Assembly: GCF_900103175.1 (NCBI RefSeq)
Contig: NZ_FNLF01000002.1
Span: forward strand, 744,001 to 808,000
Reading direction: 5' to 3'
Source: Tsukamurella pulmonis
GTDB lineage: Bacteria; Actinomycetota; Actinomycetes; Mycobacteriales; Mycobacteriaceae
DNA: 64,000 bases
Positions 37,807 to 49,257 of the stretch are shown here, piece after piece. Position numbers and translations under genes: made by a program. A model generated the notes under the pieces. That model had not been told where the DNA came from and searched no databases. It saw nothing but the letters and a program-made list of their open reading frames with translations. Position 1 is the first letter of the stretch. Every line of letters starts with the position of its first letter.

Positions 37807-38733
37807 TCAGGCGAAGGAGGGCAGCCGCGGCGGCAGCTGCTGCAGCACCCACTCGATGGTGACCGGGTTGGGCATGGACATGGCGTTGCCGATCGTCCGG
37901 TCGATGGTGGTGACCCGCTTGTCGCGGTTGACGGGAAGGGACCGGAAGGCGGTGTCCTCGGAGACCTTGGTGCCGTAGTCGAGGTAGACGAGCGCGTCGA
38001 GGTCGAGCACGTCCACGCGCTCGGCGGGGATCTCGGCGAAGAACTTCCCCTCGGGGATCAGCGAAGTGATCGTCTGCGGCAGGGTGAAGCCGAGCATCGT
38101 CAGCACCTGGCCGCGGCCGTCGGTGGTGGCGTAGGCGTAGAAGCCGCCGTCGGACTTGGGCAGGACGGTGGCGGCCGTCTTCCCTTGATACTGCGGGTGC
38201 TGCTCCTGCGTGCGGCGGATGGTCCCGTCGGTCTTGGTGATCAGCGCATCGCCCTGCGCCGAGCGCCCGATGCCGCCGGCGATCGCGCGGACCTGGTCCT
38301 GCCAGGGCACGCCCCAGGCCGCGAACTGCGCGGGCCGCCGGACGACGGGGGCGATCGCCTCGAGGCGCGTGAAGGTGGCGTCGTCGAAACCGGAGTTCAC
38401 CGCGACGATCACGTCCGGCTTCGCGGCGGCGAGGGTCTCGATGGCCTTGGTGTCGAGGTTCGTCCCGGTGCCGAGCAGCATCTGCGGGTTCTTGCCCTGC
38501 AGGAGCGGCTTCGACCACTCGCCGACGGGCTCCTTCGCGTCCTGGGCCCAGGGCGCGACCAGCACGGGGACGACGCCGAGCGCGAGCAGTGTGTCCACGT
38601 CGCCGAGGCCCAGCGAGGCCACCCGCTGGGGGCCCGCCGGGGCGTCGTCCGAGGAGCTCCGACCGGAGTCCGACCCGCACGCTGCGAGAGAGAATGTGAG
38701 CACGATCGCGAGCACCGTCGAGACCAGACGCAT
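37807..38733 (-). CDS. Siderophore/iron ABC transporter substrate-binding lipoprotein
   Basis: 308 residues. Lipoprotein signal with SLAAC (Cys19), then an FecB/FepB-type periplasmic-binding fold: RVASLGLGDVDTLLALGVVPVLVA, PDVIVAVNSGFDDATFTRLEAIAPVV and KRVTTIDRTIGNAMSMPNPVTIEWVL. It would deliver an iron-siderophore or haem to the permeases encoded divergently. GGAAGGGG precedes the ATG. The 44-bp gap to the permease operon holds an IdeR-like box. Confidence 0.9.
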   Translation of the reverse strand: MRLVSTVLAIVLTFSLAACGSDSGRSSSDDAPAGPQRVASLGLGDVDTLLALGVVPVLVAPWAQDAKEPVGEWSKPLLQGKNPQMLLGTGTNLDTKAIETLAAAKPDVIVAVNSGFDDATFTRLEAIAPVVRRPAQFAAWGVPWQDQVRAIAGGIGRSAQGDALITKTDGTIRRTQEQHPQYQGKTAATVLPKSDGGFYAYATTDGRGQVLTMLGFTLPQTITSLIPEGKFFAEIPAERVDVLDLDALVYLDYGTKVSEDTAFRSLPVNRDKRVTTIDRTIGNAMSMPNPVTIEWVLQQLPPRLPSFA

Positions 38734-38752
38734 ACCGCCCCTTCCATAGAAT

Positions 38753-38771
38753 GAAGGGCAGCCTATCATTA
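38753..38771. promoter_or_regulatory. DtxR/IdeR-like iron box
   Basis: The plus strand reads GAAGGGCAGCCTATCATTA, 14 of 19 positions fitting the usual box (TWAGGTWAGSCTWACCTWA, from memory). It overlaps TATCAT (38764-38769), a -10 hexamer seven bases before the GTG of the first permease, so IdeR would block the operon in iron excess. Confidence 0.65.
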
Positions 38772-38776
38772 CGGTT

Positions 38777-39880
38777 GTGACCCTATCTGCGACTGAGGAG
38801 GCCCCCGCCGGGGGCACCCCGCCCGCGCGATCGACGGCGACGTCCGGCGCCGCCCGGCGCAAGCGGCGCCTGTTCGGTTTGGTGCTGCTGCTCGTACTGC
38901 TGGTGGTGACCGTGATCGCCTCGCTGGCGATCGGCTCGCGCAGCCTCGCGCCCTCCCTGGTGTGGGACGGACTGTGGCACGAGTACACCACCGGGCCGAA
39001 CCCCGCGGATCCCGAGCTCAACCAGGCCGCGATCATCGTCCAGACGCTGCGCGTGCCGCGCACGCTGCTGGCGCTCATCGCCGGCGCGGCGCTCGCGCTG
39101 GCAGGCGCGCTGATCCAGGGGCACACCCGCAACCCCGTCGCCGACCCGGGCTTCCTCGGCCTCACCCAGGGCGCCGCGTTCGCCGTGGTCTGCGCGACCT
39201 TCCTCGGTGGCCTCACCGCGCCGATCCAGTACGTCTGGTTCGCCTTCCTCGGAACCGCGCTCACCGCGCTCCTCGTCTTCGGCCTCTCCAGCATCGGCCG
39301 GGGCGTGGGCTCGCCGCTGACGCTGGTGCTCGCCGGCATGGGCGTGGCGATGTTCCTGAGCTCGATGACCTCCGCGATCGCCCTGAGCGACAACGCCTCG
39401 CTCGACACGCTGCGGTTCTGGAACGCCGGCGCGGTCGTCGGCCGCGGCTTCGACATCATCGTCGTGGTGTCGCCGTTCATCGCGATCGGCATGATCCTCG
39501 CCCTGGCCAACGGCCCGGCCGTGAACCTGCTCAACATGGGCGACGACGTCGCCAAGGGCCTGGGCCTGAACATCAACCTGGCGCGTACCGTCGGCATCGC
39601 GTCGATCACCCTGCTCGTCGGCGCGGCCACCGCGGCCTGCGGCAGCATCTCCTTCCTCGGCCTGATGGTGCCGCACATCGTGCGCTACTTCACCGGCCCC
39701 GACTACCGCTGGCTGCTGCCCTACTCGGCACTGATGGGCGGCTGGCTGCTGCTCGCCGCCGACATCGTGGGCCGCGTCGTCGCCCGCCCCGGCGAGCTCG
39801 AGGTCGGCATCGTGGTGGCGCTGTTCGGCGCCCCCTTCTTCGTGGCTCTCGTCTGGTGGCGGAAGGCGGTCAAGGTATGA
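38777..39880 (+). CDS. FecCD-family iron-siderophore ABC permease, first subunit
   Basis: 367 residues, GTG start. A Thr/Ala-rich N-terminal tail of about 30 residues is followed by a hydrophobic protein of about nine to ten helices. FecCD motifs: RVPRTLLALIAGAALALAGALIQG, RNPVADPGFLG, GDDVAKGLGL and GSISFLGLMVPHIVR (coupling region). Overlaps the next gene by 4 bp (ATGA). Confidence 0.94.
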   Translation: MTLSATEEAPAGGTPPARSTATSGAARRKRRLFGLVLLLVLLVVTVIASLAIGSRSLAPSLVWDGLWHEYTTGPNPADPELNQAAIIVQTLRVPRTLLALIAGAALALAGALIQGHTRNPVADPGFLGLTQGAAFAVVCATFLGGLTAPIQYVWFAFLGTALTALLVFGLSSIGRGVGSPLTLVLAGMGVAMFLSSMTSAIALSDNASLDTLRFWNAGAVVGRGFDIIVVVSPFIAIGMILALANGPAVNLLNMGDDVAKGLGLNINLARTVGIASITLLVGAATAACGSISFLGLMVPHIVRYFTGPDYRWLLPYSALMGGWLLLAADIVGRVVARPGELEVGIVVALFGAPFFVALVWWRKAVKV

Positions 39881-40968
39881 GCACCACCCTGGAGCAGGTC
39901 GACGAGCAGAAGAAGCCCCCGATCCGGCCGGGCCTGCGGTTCGGCACCGTCGTCTCCTTCGTGTGGCGGCCCTGGCCCGTCGCGGTCACCGTCGCGCTGG
40001 CCGTCGTCGCCTTCATCGCGTTCTGCGCCAGCATCCGTCTGGGCGCCTTCCCGATGACCTTCGGCGAGGTGCTGCAGGCCCTCGTCGGCACGGGCGACTC
40101 GACCACGCACTTCATCGTCATGGAGCTGCGCATGCCCCGGGCCCTCGTCGGCCTCGTGGTCGGCGCCGCCCTCGGCATGTCCGGCGCGATCGTGCAGTCG
40201 ATCGCCCGTAACCCGCTGGCCAGCCCCGACATCCTCGGCGTGACCGCCGGCGCGGGCGTGGCGGCCGTCTTCCTCGTCACCTCCACCGGCACGCTCGCCG
40301 CGACCCTGAACACCGACTTCGGGCTCCCCGTCGTCGCGGTCGCCGGCGGCCTGCTCACCGGCGGCCTGGTCTACCTGCTCGCCGTCCGCGGCGGCGTCGA
40401 CGGGATGCGGCTGATCCTGGTCGGCATCGCCATCACCTTCCTCATGCGCGCGCTCGTCGATTGGATGCTGGTGCGCGCGGACATCCGCGACGTGGCCCGC
40501 GCGCAGACCTGGCTGGTCGGCTCGCTCGAGAGCCGCGACTGGTCGGACGTGTGGACGGCCCTGGGGCTGGGCGTCCCGGCCGCGGTCATCGCGCTCGCGG
40601 CGGCGTTCCCGCTGCGCGCCGTCCAGCTCGGCGACGACGTCGCATTGGGGCTGGGCGTGCGCCTCGGCGTCAACCGCGCGGTCCTGCTCATCGCCTCGGT
40701 GCTGCTGGCCTCCGCGGCCGTCGCCGCCGCCGGCCCCATCGGCTTCATCGCCTTCGTCTCGCCGCAGCTGGCGATGCGCCTGACCCGGCTGCCCACGCCG
40801 CCGCTGATCCCGTCGGCGCTGATGGGCGCGGCCCTGCTCTCCTGTGCCGACCTCGCCGCCCGCACGCTGTTCTCCGTCGCGCTGCCGGTGGGCATCATCA
40901 CCGCGGCCGTGGGCGGACCGTTCCTCGTCTATCTCCTCGTCCGCCAGAACCTCAAGGGGGCCAAGTGA
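39877..40968 (+). CDS. FecCD-family iron-siderophore ABC permease, second subunit
   Basis: 363 residues. Same family as the preceding gene: RMPRALVGLVVGAALGMSGAIVQ, RNPLASPDILGVTAGAGVA, GDDVALGLGV, AAAGPIGFIAFVSPQLAMRL. Forms the heterodimeric channel with it. The GTG of the ATPase overlaps its stop. Confidence 0.94.
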   Translation: MSTTLEQVDEQKKPPIRPGLRFGTVVSFVWRPWPVAVTVALAVVAFIAFCASIRLGAFPMTFGEVLQALVGTGDSTTHFIVMELRMPRALVGLVVGAALGMSGAIVQSIARNPLASPDILGVTAGAGVAAVFLVTSTGTLAATLNTDFGLPVVAVAGGLLTGGLVYLLAVRGGVDGMRLILVGIAITFLMRALVDWMLVRADIRDVARAQTWLVGSLESRDWSDVWTALGLGVPAAVIALAAAFPLRAVQLGDDVALGLGVRLGVNRAVLLIASVLLASAAVAAAGPIGFIAFVSPQLAMRLTRLPTPPLIPSALMGAALLSCADLAARTLFSVALPVGIITAAVGGPFLVYLLVRQNLKGAK

Positions 40969-41822
40969 CCACCACCGACGCTGTGCAGAACGAGCCGCAC
41001 CACGGCGCGACGACGGCACCGTCGCGCCTGGGTGCCCGCAAGGTCACCTCCGGGTACGGGCAGGTCTCCGTCCTCGAGGAGCTCGATCTCGACATCCCGA
41101 CCGGGGTGGTCACCACGATCATCGGGCCCAACGGTTGCGGCAAGTCCACGCTGCTGCGCACGCTGGCTCGCCTGATCAAGCCCTCGTCCGGGCACGTGGT
41201 GCTCGACGGGGCCGACATCGCCAAGCTGAAGTCGAAGCAGATCGCCACGACGATGGGCCTGCTGCCGCAGAGCCCGCTCGCCCCGGAGGGACTGACCGTG
41301 GGCGACCTCGTCGCGCGCGGCCGGCACCCGCACCAGTCGTGGTTGCGGCAGTGGAGCTCCGACGACGCCGATGTCGTCGACGCCGCGCTGGAGCAGACGG
41401 GGGTGCGCGACCTCGCGGACCGCCCCGTCGACTCCCTCTCGGGCGGTCAGCGCCAGCGGGTGTGGATCTCGATGACGCTCGCGCAGGGCACCGACCTGCT
41501 CCTGCTCGACGAGCCGACCACCTACCTCGATCTCTCGCACGCGCTCGACGTGCTCGATCTCGTGGACGAGCTCAGCAGCCAGGGGCGCACCGTCGTCATG
41601 GTGCTGCACGACCTGAACCTCGCCATCCGCTACAGCGACCACATCATCGCCATGCGCGACGGTGCCGTGGTCGCCCAGGGCACGCCCACGGACGTGATCA
41701 GCGAGGAGATGCTGCGCGAGACCTTCGGGCTCCACTCGAAGGTGATCGACGATCCCGTCGCCCCCGGCCGCCCGTGCATCATCCCGATCGGGGAGCGCCG
41801 CACCGGCGACGCCACTCCCTAG
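40965..41822 (+). CDS. Iron-siderophore ABC transporter ATP-binding protein
   Basis: 285 residues, FecE/FepC type. Walker A GPNGCGKST (about 54-62), signature LSGGQRQRVW, Walker B DLLLLDEPTTYLDLSHALDVL with the characteristic TTYLDL of siderophore ATPases, and H-loop VLHDLNLAIRYSD. GTG start overlaps the permease stop. Its TAG stop lies inside the first unit of the repeat block at 41816-42000. Confidence 0.95.
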   Translation: MTTTDAVQNEPHHGATTAPSRLGARKVTSGYGQVSVLEELDLDIPTGVVTTIIGPNGCGKSTLLRTLARLIKPSSGHVVLDGADIAKLKSKQIATTMGLLPQSPLAPEGLTVGDLVARGRHPHQSWLRQWSSDDADVVDAALEQTGVRDLADRPVDSLSGGQRQRVWISMTLAQGTDLLLLDEPTTYLDLSHALDVLDLVDELSSQGRTVVMVLHDLNLAIRYSDHIIAMRDGAVVAQGTPTDVISEEMLRETFGLHSKVIDDPVAPGRPCIIPIGERRTGDATP

Positions 41823-42000
41823 CGGGGCGTGCTGGGCTGGTGGTGCTGCTCCCTAGCGGGGTGTGCAGGGCTGGTGGTGCCGCTCCCTAGCGGGGTGCGC
41901 AGGGCTGGTGGTGCCGCTCCCTAGCGGGGTGTGCAGCGCCCCGGCGTGTCGTGCATTCCCCGTGTCCATGGACGTAGGGAGGTGGCCGCCCCGCTAGGGA
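41816..42000. repeat. Tandem 34-bp repeats and palindromic element, copy 1
   Basis: Convergent fecE/pknG junction. Three full and one partial 34-base units begin CCCTAGCGGGG at 41817, 41851, 41885 and 41919. From 41944 to 42000 runs a 57-base segment whose complement matches 47324-47380 with three mismatches. Both ends of the block carry TCCCTAGCGGG / CCCGCTAGGGA. It may end transcription from both sides. Confidence 0.9.
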
Positions 42001-42011
42001 GCGCAGCAGGA

Positions 42012-44345
<2,334 letters not shown>

Positions 44346-44348
44346 TCA

Positions 44349-45329
44349 CTACCCCTCGTACCTCGCCGCGGGCGCCGACCACACCTGGCCGAGCGACGGC
44401 GCGAACCACTCGTTGTACAGGCGCATCCACGTCCCGTCGAAGGCCATCCGCAGGAGCACCCCGTTGATGAAACGCACCAGGTCGGTCTTGTTCTTCCCGA
44501 CGCCGACCGCGTAGTACTCCAGACCCATCGACGGGCCCGTGATGGTGAGGTTCGGGTCCTGGTCCTCGAGACCGGCGAGGATCGCGTCGTCGGTGGAGAC
44601 CGCGTCGACCTGCGCCTGCTGCAGCATCACCAGGCAGTCGGACCACGAATCGGCCGCCACGACGGTGGCGCTGGGCACCAGGCGGCGCACGCGGTCGAGA
44701 GAGGTGGTGCCGCGGACCTCGCACACCCGGCGGCCGGAGAGATCGCCGACGGTGTTGATCGGCGCCCCGCGCGGCGCCAGAATGCGCTGCTGCGCGATGA
44801 AGTAGGTCGCGGAGAAGGCGACCGACTTCGCCCGTTCGCAGGTGGCGGACATGGTCTTGACCACCACGTCGACGGTGCCCTCCTCGAGCGCCTTCTGCCG
44901 CTCGGCCGTGGAGAGGATCCGGAAGTGGACGCGGTTCGGATCGCCGAAGATCGCGGCGGCGAGCTGGTGCGCGATGTCGGCGTCGAAGCCCTTGATCTCG
45001 CCGGTGATCGGATCGCGGAACGACAGCAGGTTCGAGCCGATGTCGATGCCCACGACGAGGCGGCCGCGGTCCGCGATGTCGGCCATGGTCGTGCCGGGCG
45101 CCATCTGTCCCGGCGTCGGCAGCCCGGACGGCGACGGGGTGGCGGTGCACATCGAGACCTCGGGCGGGATCGGGGCGTCCATGGGGACCACGGCGCCGGC
45201 CCCCGGGACGGGCTGGGTGACGGCGGTGACCGCGTCGCCCGGGGCCTCCGGGGCCGAGACGACGCAGCCCGTCGTCGCCAGCGCGACGGTCGTGGCGAGG
45301 GCGATTCCACTGAGGGTGCGGCGCATCAT
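44349..45329 (-). CDS. glnH: Asp/Glu-binding lipoprotein GlnH
   Basis: 326 residues. Lipobox TTGC (Cys22), then a Pro/Ala-rich linker and a type II periplasmic binding domain: GRLVVGIDIGSNLLSFRDPITGEIKGFDADIA, VDVVVKTMSATCERAKSVAFSATYF. In this neighbourhood GlnH senses extracellular aspartate/glutamate and signals through GlnX to PknG rather than feeding an ABC permease. ATG overlaps the glnX stop (ATGA). Confidence 0.93.
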   Translation of the reverse strand: MMRRTLSGIALATTVALATTGCVVSAPEAPGDAVTAVTQPVPGAGAVVPMDAPIPPEVSMCTATPSPSGLPTPGQMAPGTTMADIADRGRLVVGIDIGSNLLSFRDPITGEIKGFDADIAHQLAAAIFGDPNRVHFRILSTAERQKALEEGTVDVVVKTMSATCERAKSVAFSATYFIAQQRILAPRGAPINTVGDLSGRRVCEVRGTTSLDRVRRLVPSATVVAADSWSDCLVMLQQAQVDAVSTDDAILAGLEDQDPNLTITGPSMGLEYYAVGVGKNKTDLVRFINGVLLRMAFDGTWMRLYNEWFAPSLGQVWSAPAARYEG

Positions 45330-46720
45330 CGGTACTCCCTGACCCGGGGGTAGAAGCCCGCCGCGATCCCGGCGGCGGCGAGGACGCACAGGATGAACGC
45401 GCCGGGGCCGGAGAAGGCGATCGCGTAGCGGGCGGTGTTGACGTTGTCCCGGTAGATCGTGCGGGCGCGGTCGATCGCCGCGGTCAGGTGACCGTCGAGG
45501 GAGCGGTAGGCGACCGCCGCGGACCCGGGATCGCTCCCGATCGCCAGACGCGTCGCGCCCAGGTAGTCGCCCGTCGCCTCGCGGGCCGCGATCTGCTGGT
45601 GCGCGATCACCCAGCGCTGCGCGTCGGAGCGGGCGGCCTGCACGGCGGCGGCGATCTGCGGATCGGCATCGCCGACCGTTTCCAGGTCCTGCTCGGCGCG
45701 CTGCAGCGTCTCGGCGAAGGCCGAGGCCGGCACCCCGCGCCCGGCGCCGCGCTGCACCAGCCCCATCGTCTCCATCGAGCGGGCCTTCTGCGTGAGCGTG
45801 CGGGCCTGGGAGAGGGTGTCGACGGCGGCGGTCCCGCGCTGCTCGGCGCGCATGGAGTAGGTCGAGGAGGTGAGCCCAGCGATCACCACCCACGTCATCG
45901 CGACGGTGAGCGTCGCGGCGGCGACCACCAGCCCGCGGTTCACCCGCCGCTGGGTGCGCCGGGCCAGGTACTGGTGGGTGAGCAGCACCGAGGCCAGCGC
46001 GATGCCGAGCACGCCGTAGATCGCCCACGGCGGCGCGGCGAACTGGTCGTGCGTGTTGCGCAGGTTCTCCGTCTCCTCGCGGTAGAAGCTTTCGGCCGCG
46101 GGCAGCATGGTGTCCTGCATCAGGGTCGACGCGGTCGCGAGGTACGCGGCGGCCACCGAGTTGTCGAGCCTGTTGTTGGTGCGCGCCGTCTCCACCAGCC
46201 CGGTGTAGACGGGCAGGTTCATCGCGAGGGTGTCGAGGTTGTCGTGGGCCCGGCCGTCGTCGGCGGGCAGGCTGGTCGCGGAGGTGATCAGCGCCTTCCC
46301 CGCCGTCGCCAGCGCGATGCTGTAGCTGTTCTGGATCTCGTCCGACGGCAGGCCCCCGGCGACGAACGCCGCGTTGGCCGACTCGTTGGCCGCCGACAGC
46401 GAGCTGTAGAGCACCTGCGCCGCGTGCGCGCGCGGCTCGTAGTCCGCCAGGTTCTGCTGCAGCACCTCGGTGCGCGAGAGTTGCGCCGCAGAGGTGAACC
46501 ACCCGGCGAACAGGCACATCGTGATGAGCACCAGCGCCATTGAAACGAGCTTGCCGGGACTGGAAGTGAAGAACTCCCGCAGCTCCGCGAAGACCGACGA
46601 TTCCGGGAAGGAACGAAGGCGCAGTGACGACAGCTGCCGATTCTTCGACGCCTGGGCTGTCACCGTCTGCTCCTTCCCGTCTGTCGCACCCTTCGGCCGG
46701 GGTCGGGCCACCGCGGACAT
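45326..46720 (-). CDS. glnX: Transmembrane signalling protein GlnX (Rv0412c-like)
   Basis: 464 residues. Hydrophobic helices near 58-78, 232-250, 268-290 and 440-460 flank two extracytoplasmic helical domains (about 80-225 and 295-435), a chemoreceptor-like layout. Gene order and size match M. tuberculosis Rv0412c. Published work links it to GlnH on the outside and PknG inside, giving amino-acid control of GarA. The first part (about 1-55) is cytoplasmic and basic. Confidence 0.9.
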   Translation of the reverse strand: MSAVARPRPKGATDGKEQTVTAQASKNRQLSSLRLRSFPESSVFAELREFFTSSPGKLVSMALVLITMCLFAGWFTSAAQLSRTEVLQQNLADYEPRAHAAQVLYSSLSAANESANAAFVAGGLPSDEIQNSYSIALATAGKALITSATSLPADDGRAHDNLDTLAMNLPVYTGLVETARTNNRLDNSVAAAYLATASTLMQDTMLPAAESFYREETENLRNTHDQFAAPPWAIYGVLGIALASVLLTHQYLARRTQRRVNRGLVVAAATLTVAMTWVVIAGLTSSTYSMRAEQRGTAAVDTLSQARTLTQKARSMETMGLVQRGAGRGVPASAFAETLQRAEQDLETVGDADPQIAAAVQAARSDAQRWVIAHQQIAAREATGDYLGATRLAIGSDPGSAAVAYRSLDGHLTAAIDRARTIYRDNVNTARYAIAFSGPGAFILCVLAAAGIAAGFYPRVREYR

Positions 46721-46816
46721 GCTCCCTGCGACCCTATCGCGCGAGCCCCGCTCACCGTCGTGATGACGCGCATTGAGCGCGCCCCGAGCGGCACGTCGTC
46801 GGCTACGGTGGGTGCC

Positions 46817-47287
46817 ATGTTGGGTGACGGGAACGGCTGGGTCCGCGACCCGGACGGGTCCCGGTTCTGGGGCCGGTTCGGTGCGGCGGGTCTGTTGGCT
46901 CTGTCGCAGGACGAGAGCCGGGTGTTACTGCAGCACCGGGCGTGGTGGAGTCACCAGGGCGGCACGTGGGCGCTGCCGGGTGGTGCGCGCGATTCGCACG
47001 AGTCGGCCGCCGACGCGGCGCTGCGCGAGGCATTCGAGGAGACGGGGCTCCCGCCCACCGCACTCGAGGTCCTCTCCGAGGTGGTCACCGCCCGCTCCCA
47101 GGTCGGCTGGACCTACACGACGGTGCTCGCCCGCCTCGTCGAGCCCCGCGAACTGGTGCCGAACGAGGAGTCGACCGCGCTCGAGTGGGTGCCGCTCGAC
47201 GCGGTGCTCGAGCGCAAACTGCATCCCGCCTTCGCCACCGCCTGGCCGGACCTGCAGGTCCAGGTTCGCGCCCTCGCCTCGGACTAG
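46817..47287 (+). CDS. mutT: NUDIX hydrolase, MutT3-like
   Basis: 156 residues. Nudix box GGARDSHESAADAALREAFEETGL (about 51-74) is intact, after WALPGG. The gene sits where Rv0413 mutT3 lies in M. tuberculosis; mutT3 acts on oxidised or other nucleoside di/triphosphates, though this protein's substrate is not known. Start at ATG 46817, with TACGGT ending seven bases before; an earlier in-frame ATG at 46760 would add 19 residues over this hexamer and is less likely. Confidence 0.86.
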   Translation: MLGDGNGWVRDPDGSRFWGRFGAAGLLALSQDESRVLLQHRAWWSHQGGTWALPGGARDSHESAADAALREAFEETGLPPTALEVLSEVVTARSQVGWTYTTVLARLVEPRELVPNEESTALEWVPLDAVLERKLHPAFATAWPDLQVQVRALASD

Positions 47288-47323
47288 CCTCGTCACCGCT
47301 GCCGCTCGCTGCGCTCGTCGCTC

Positions 47324-47406
47324 TCCCTAGCGGGGCGGCCACCTCCCTACGTCCATGGACGTAGGGAATGCACGACACGCGAAGGTGCTGAACGTCCCGC
47401 TAGGGA
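47324..47406. repeat. Palindromic repeat element, copy 2
   Basis: 83 bp at the convergent mutT/thiE junction. Terminal arms TCCCTAGCGGG and CCCGCTAGGGA are perfect. A perfect 22-bp palindrome centred on CCATGG lies at 47345-47366. Bases 47324-47380 match the complement of 41944-42000 except for three positions. Confidence 0.9.
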
Positions 47407-47416
47407 GGACATCGGC

Positions 47417-48088
47417 TCAGCCGGCGATGAGGGCGGCCTTGAGGGCGCGGGCGGCGGCTTCGGGGTCGTCGGCGGCGGTGATGGCGCGGACCACGACGAT
47501 CGCGTCGGCGCCCGCGGCGGTCACCTCGGGCACGCGGGGCAGATCGATGCCGCCGATGGCGAACCACTTCCGCGCGGGCGACGCGGCGGCGGTCTCCCGC
47601 ACCAGCGGCAGGCCCGGCGCGGAGCGGCCGGGCTTGGTGGGAGTGGGCCAGCACGGTCCGGTGCAGAAGTAGTCGACGCCGTCCTCGGCGGCGGCCGCGC
47701 GGGCCTGGGTGCCGTCGTGCGTGGACCGGCCGATGACGACGTCCGGTCCGACGATCGCGCGGGCCACCGGTACCGGCAGATCGTCCTGCCCGAGGTGCAG
47801 CACGTCGGCACGGGCGGCGAGGGCGACGTCGGCGCGGTCGTTCACCGCGACCAGCGCGCCGTGCTCGTGGGCGATCTCCCGCAGCCGCGCGACGATCTCG
47901 ATCTCCTGCGCCGCCTCGAGCGCTCCGAACTCCCGCTCGCCGGCCGAGCCCTTGTCGCGCAGCTGCACGATGTCGACGCCGCCGCGCAGCGCCGCCGCCA
48001 CGAACTCGGCCAGGTCGCCGCGCTCGCGGCGGGCGTCGGTGCACAGGTACAGGGAGGCGGAGGCGAGCCGCTCGCGGGGGGAGATCAT
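47417..48088 (-). CDS. thiE: Thiamine-phosphate synthase
   Basis: 223 residues, TIM barrel joining HMP-PP and [49 protein letters not shown] and [23 protein letters not shown] are the classic ThiE motifs. The start is leaderless by appearance: TACGCT ends six bases before the ATG. Divergent from thiO; the riboswitch in the gap is on the other strand and would not act on thiE. Confidence 0.95.
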   Translation of the reverse strand: MISPRERLASASLYLCTDARRERGDLAEFVAAALRGGVDIVQLRDKGSAGEREFGALEAAQEIEIVARLREIAHEHGALVAVNDRADVALAARADVLHLGQDDLPVPVARAIVGPDVVIGRSTHDGTQARAAAAEDGVDYFCTGPCWPTPTKPGRSAPGLPLVRETAAASPARKWFAIGGIDLPRVPEVTAAGADAIVVVRAITAADDPEAAARALKAALIAG

Positions 48089-48094
48089 GGCCCC

Positions 48095-48100
48095 AGCGTA
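48095..48100 (-). promoter_or_regulatory. -10 element of thiE (leaderless)
   Basis: Minus-strand TACGCT, six bases before the ATG at 48088. Confidence 0.55.
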
Positions 48101-48112
48101 GGCCCGGCGGAG

Positions 48113-48118
48113 TAGGCT
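48113..48118 (+). promoter_or_regulatory. -10 element of thiOSG transcript
   Basis: TAGGCT; transcription from about 48125 would begin just before the riboswitch. It lies 13 bases from the divergent thiE -10. Confidence 0.5.
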
Positions 48119-48128
48119 GGAACACGTA

Positions 48129-48219
48129 CACACGGGAGCTCCCGCCGCGGGGCTGAGAGTGGGGCACGTCGCGCCCCTGACCGTCAGACCTGATCCGGGT
48201 AATGCCGGCGAAGGAAGGA
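48129..48219 (+). ncRNA. TPP riboswitch (THI element)
   Basis: Contains the conserved blocks CACGGGAGC, GGGGCTGAGAGT, CCCTGACCGTCAGACCTGAT and CCGGGTAATGCCGGCG in order. The last block's AAGGAAGGA is also the thiO ribosome-binding site four bases before the GTG, so ligand binding would hide it: translational control of thiO-thiS-thiG by thiamine diphosphate. Confidence 0.96.
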
Positions 48220-48223
48220 TTTC

Positions 48224-49257
48224 GTGAGCGTGAAGATGAGTGTGACCGTCGTGGGCGGCGGCACCGTCGGCCTCACCGTCGCCCGATCCCTGGCCCTGCG
48301 GGGCGGTGCCGTCACCGTCGTCGATCCGCGGCCGGGGTCGGGTGCCTCCTGGGTGGCCGGCGGCATGATCGCCCCCGATTCCGAGGCGTGGCCGGGGGAG
48401 GACGAGCTGCACCGGCTGGGCGTCGAATCCCTGGGCCTGTGGGAGGAATTCGCGAGCGCGCTGCAACCCTTCGCCGACGGTCCGCTGATCACCGCCCGGG
48501 GCACAGTGCACCTCGCGGTGGACGAGGGCGACGCCGCCGAGCTGGACACCATCGCCGCCGCGGTGGACGACCCGGCGCGGTTCGGCCCGATCCGCCCGTC
48601 CGCGGCGGCCCGCGCCGTTCCCGGTGCGGCACCGCGGATCCGGGCGGCGGCGCGGGCGCCGCAGGAGATCGCGGTGGACAACCGGCTGGTGCACCGTGCG
48701 CTGCTCGCGGCGTGTAGGGCCGCGGGTGTGGACTTCCGCGCGGAGTCGGTGGACGGTCCCGCCGCGCTCGAGGAGCTGCCCGGGGATGCGGTGATCGTCT
48801 GCGCCGGAGTCGATTCGGCCTCGCTGCGGCCGGACCTCGGCATCCGGCCCGTCAAGGGCGAGGTGGTGCGGCTGCGGCGCGGGCCCACGTGCCTGCCGCC
48901 CCCGGAGGTGACGGTGCGCGCCCGGGTGCGCGGCCGGCACGTGTACGTGGTGCCCCGCGCGGACGGCGTGGTCGTCGGAGCCACGCAGTACGAGAACGAC
49001 CGCGACCTCGGCGTGCGGATTGGACCGGTGGTAGAGCTGCTCGACGATGCCTTCACCGTGCTGCCGTTCCTGCGCGAGTACGAATTGATCGAGGTGACAG
49101 CGGGACTGCGGCCCACGACCACGGGCAACCTTCCGGTGATCGCGCCGATCGGTGGCCGGGTCTACGCGGCGACGGGGCACGGACGCAACGGGCTGCTGCT
49201 CGCCCCGGTGACGGGCGCGCGGGCGGCCGATATGGTTCTTCAGCAGGAGGTGCAGGC

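Noticed and set aside
41816-41940. Possible CRISPR array
   Set aside because: The 34-base units are contiguous with no unique spacers and no cas genes are near.
46760-46816. Longer mutT N terminus
   Set aside because: No ribosome-binding site, and TACGGT seven bases before ATG 46817 supports the shorter form.
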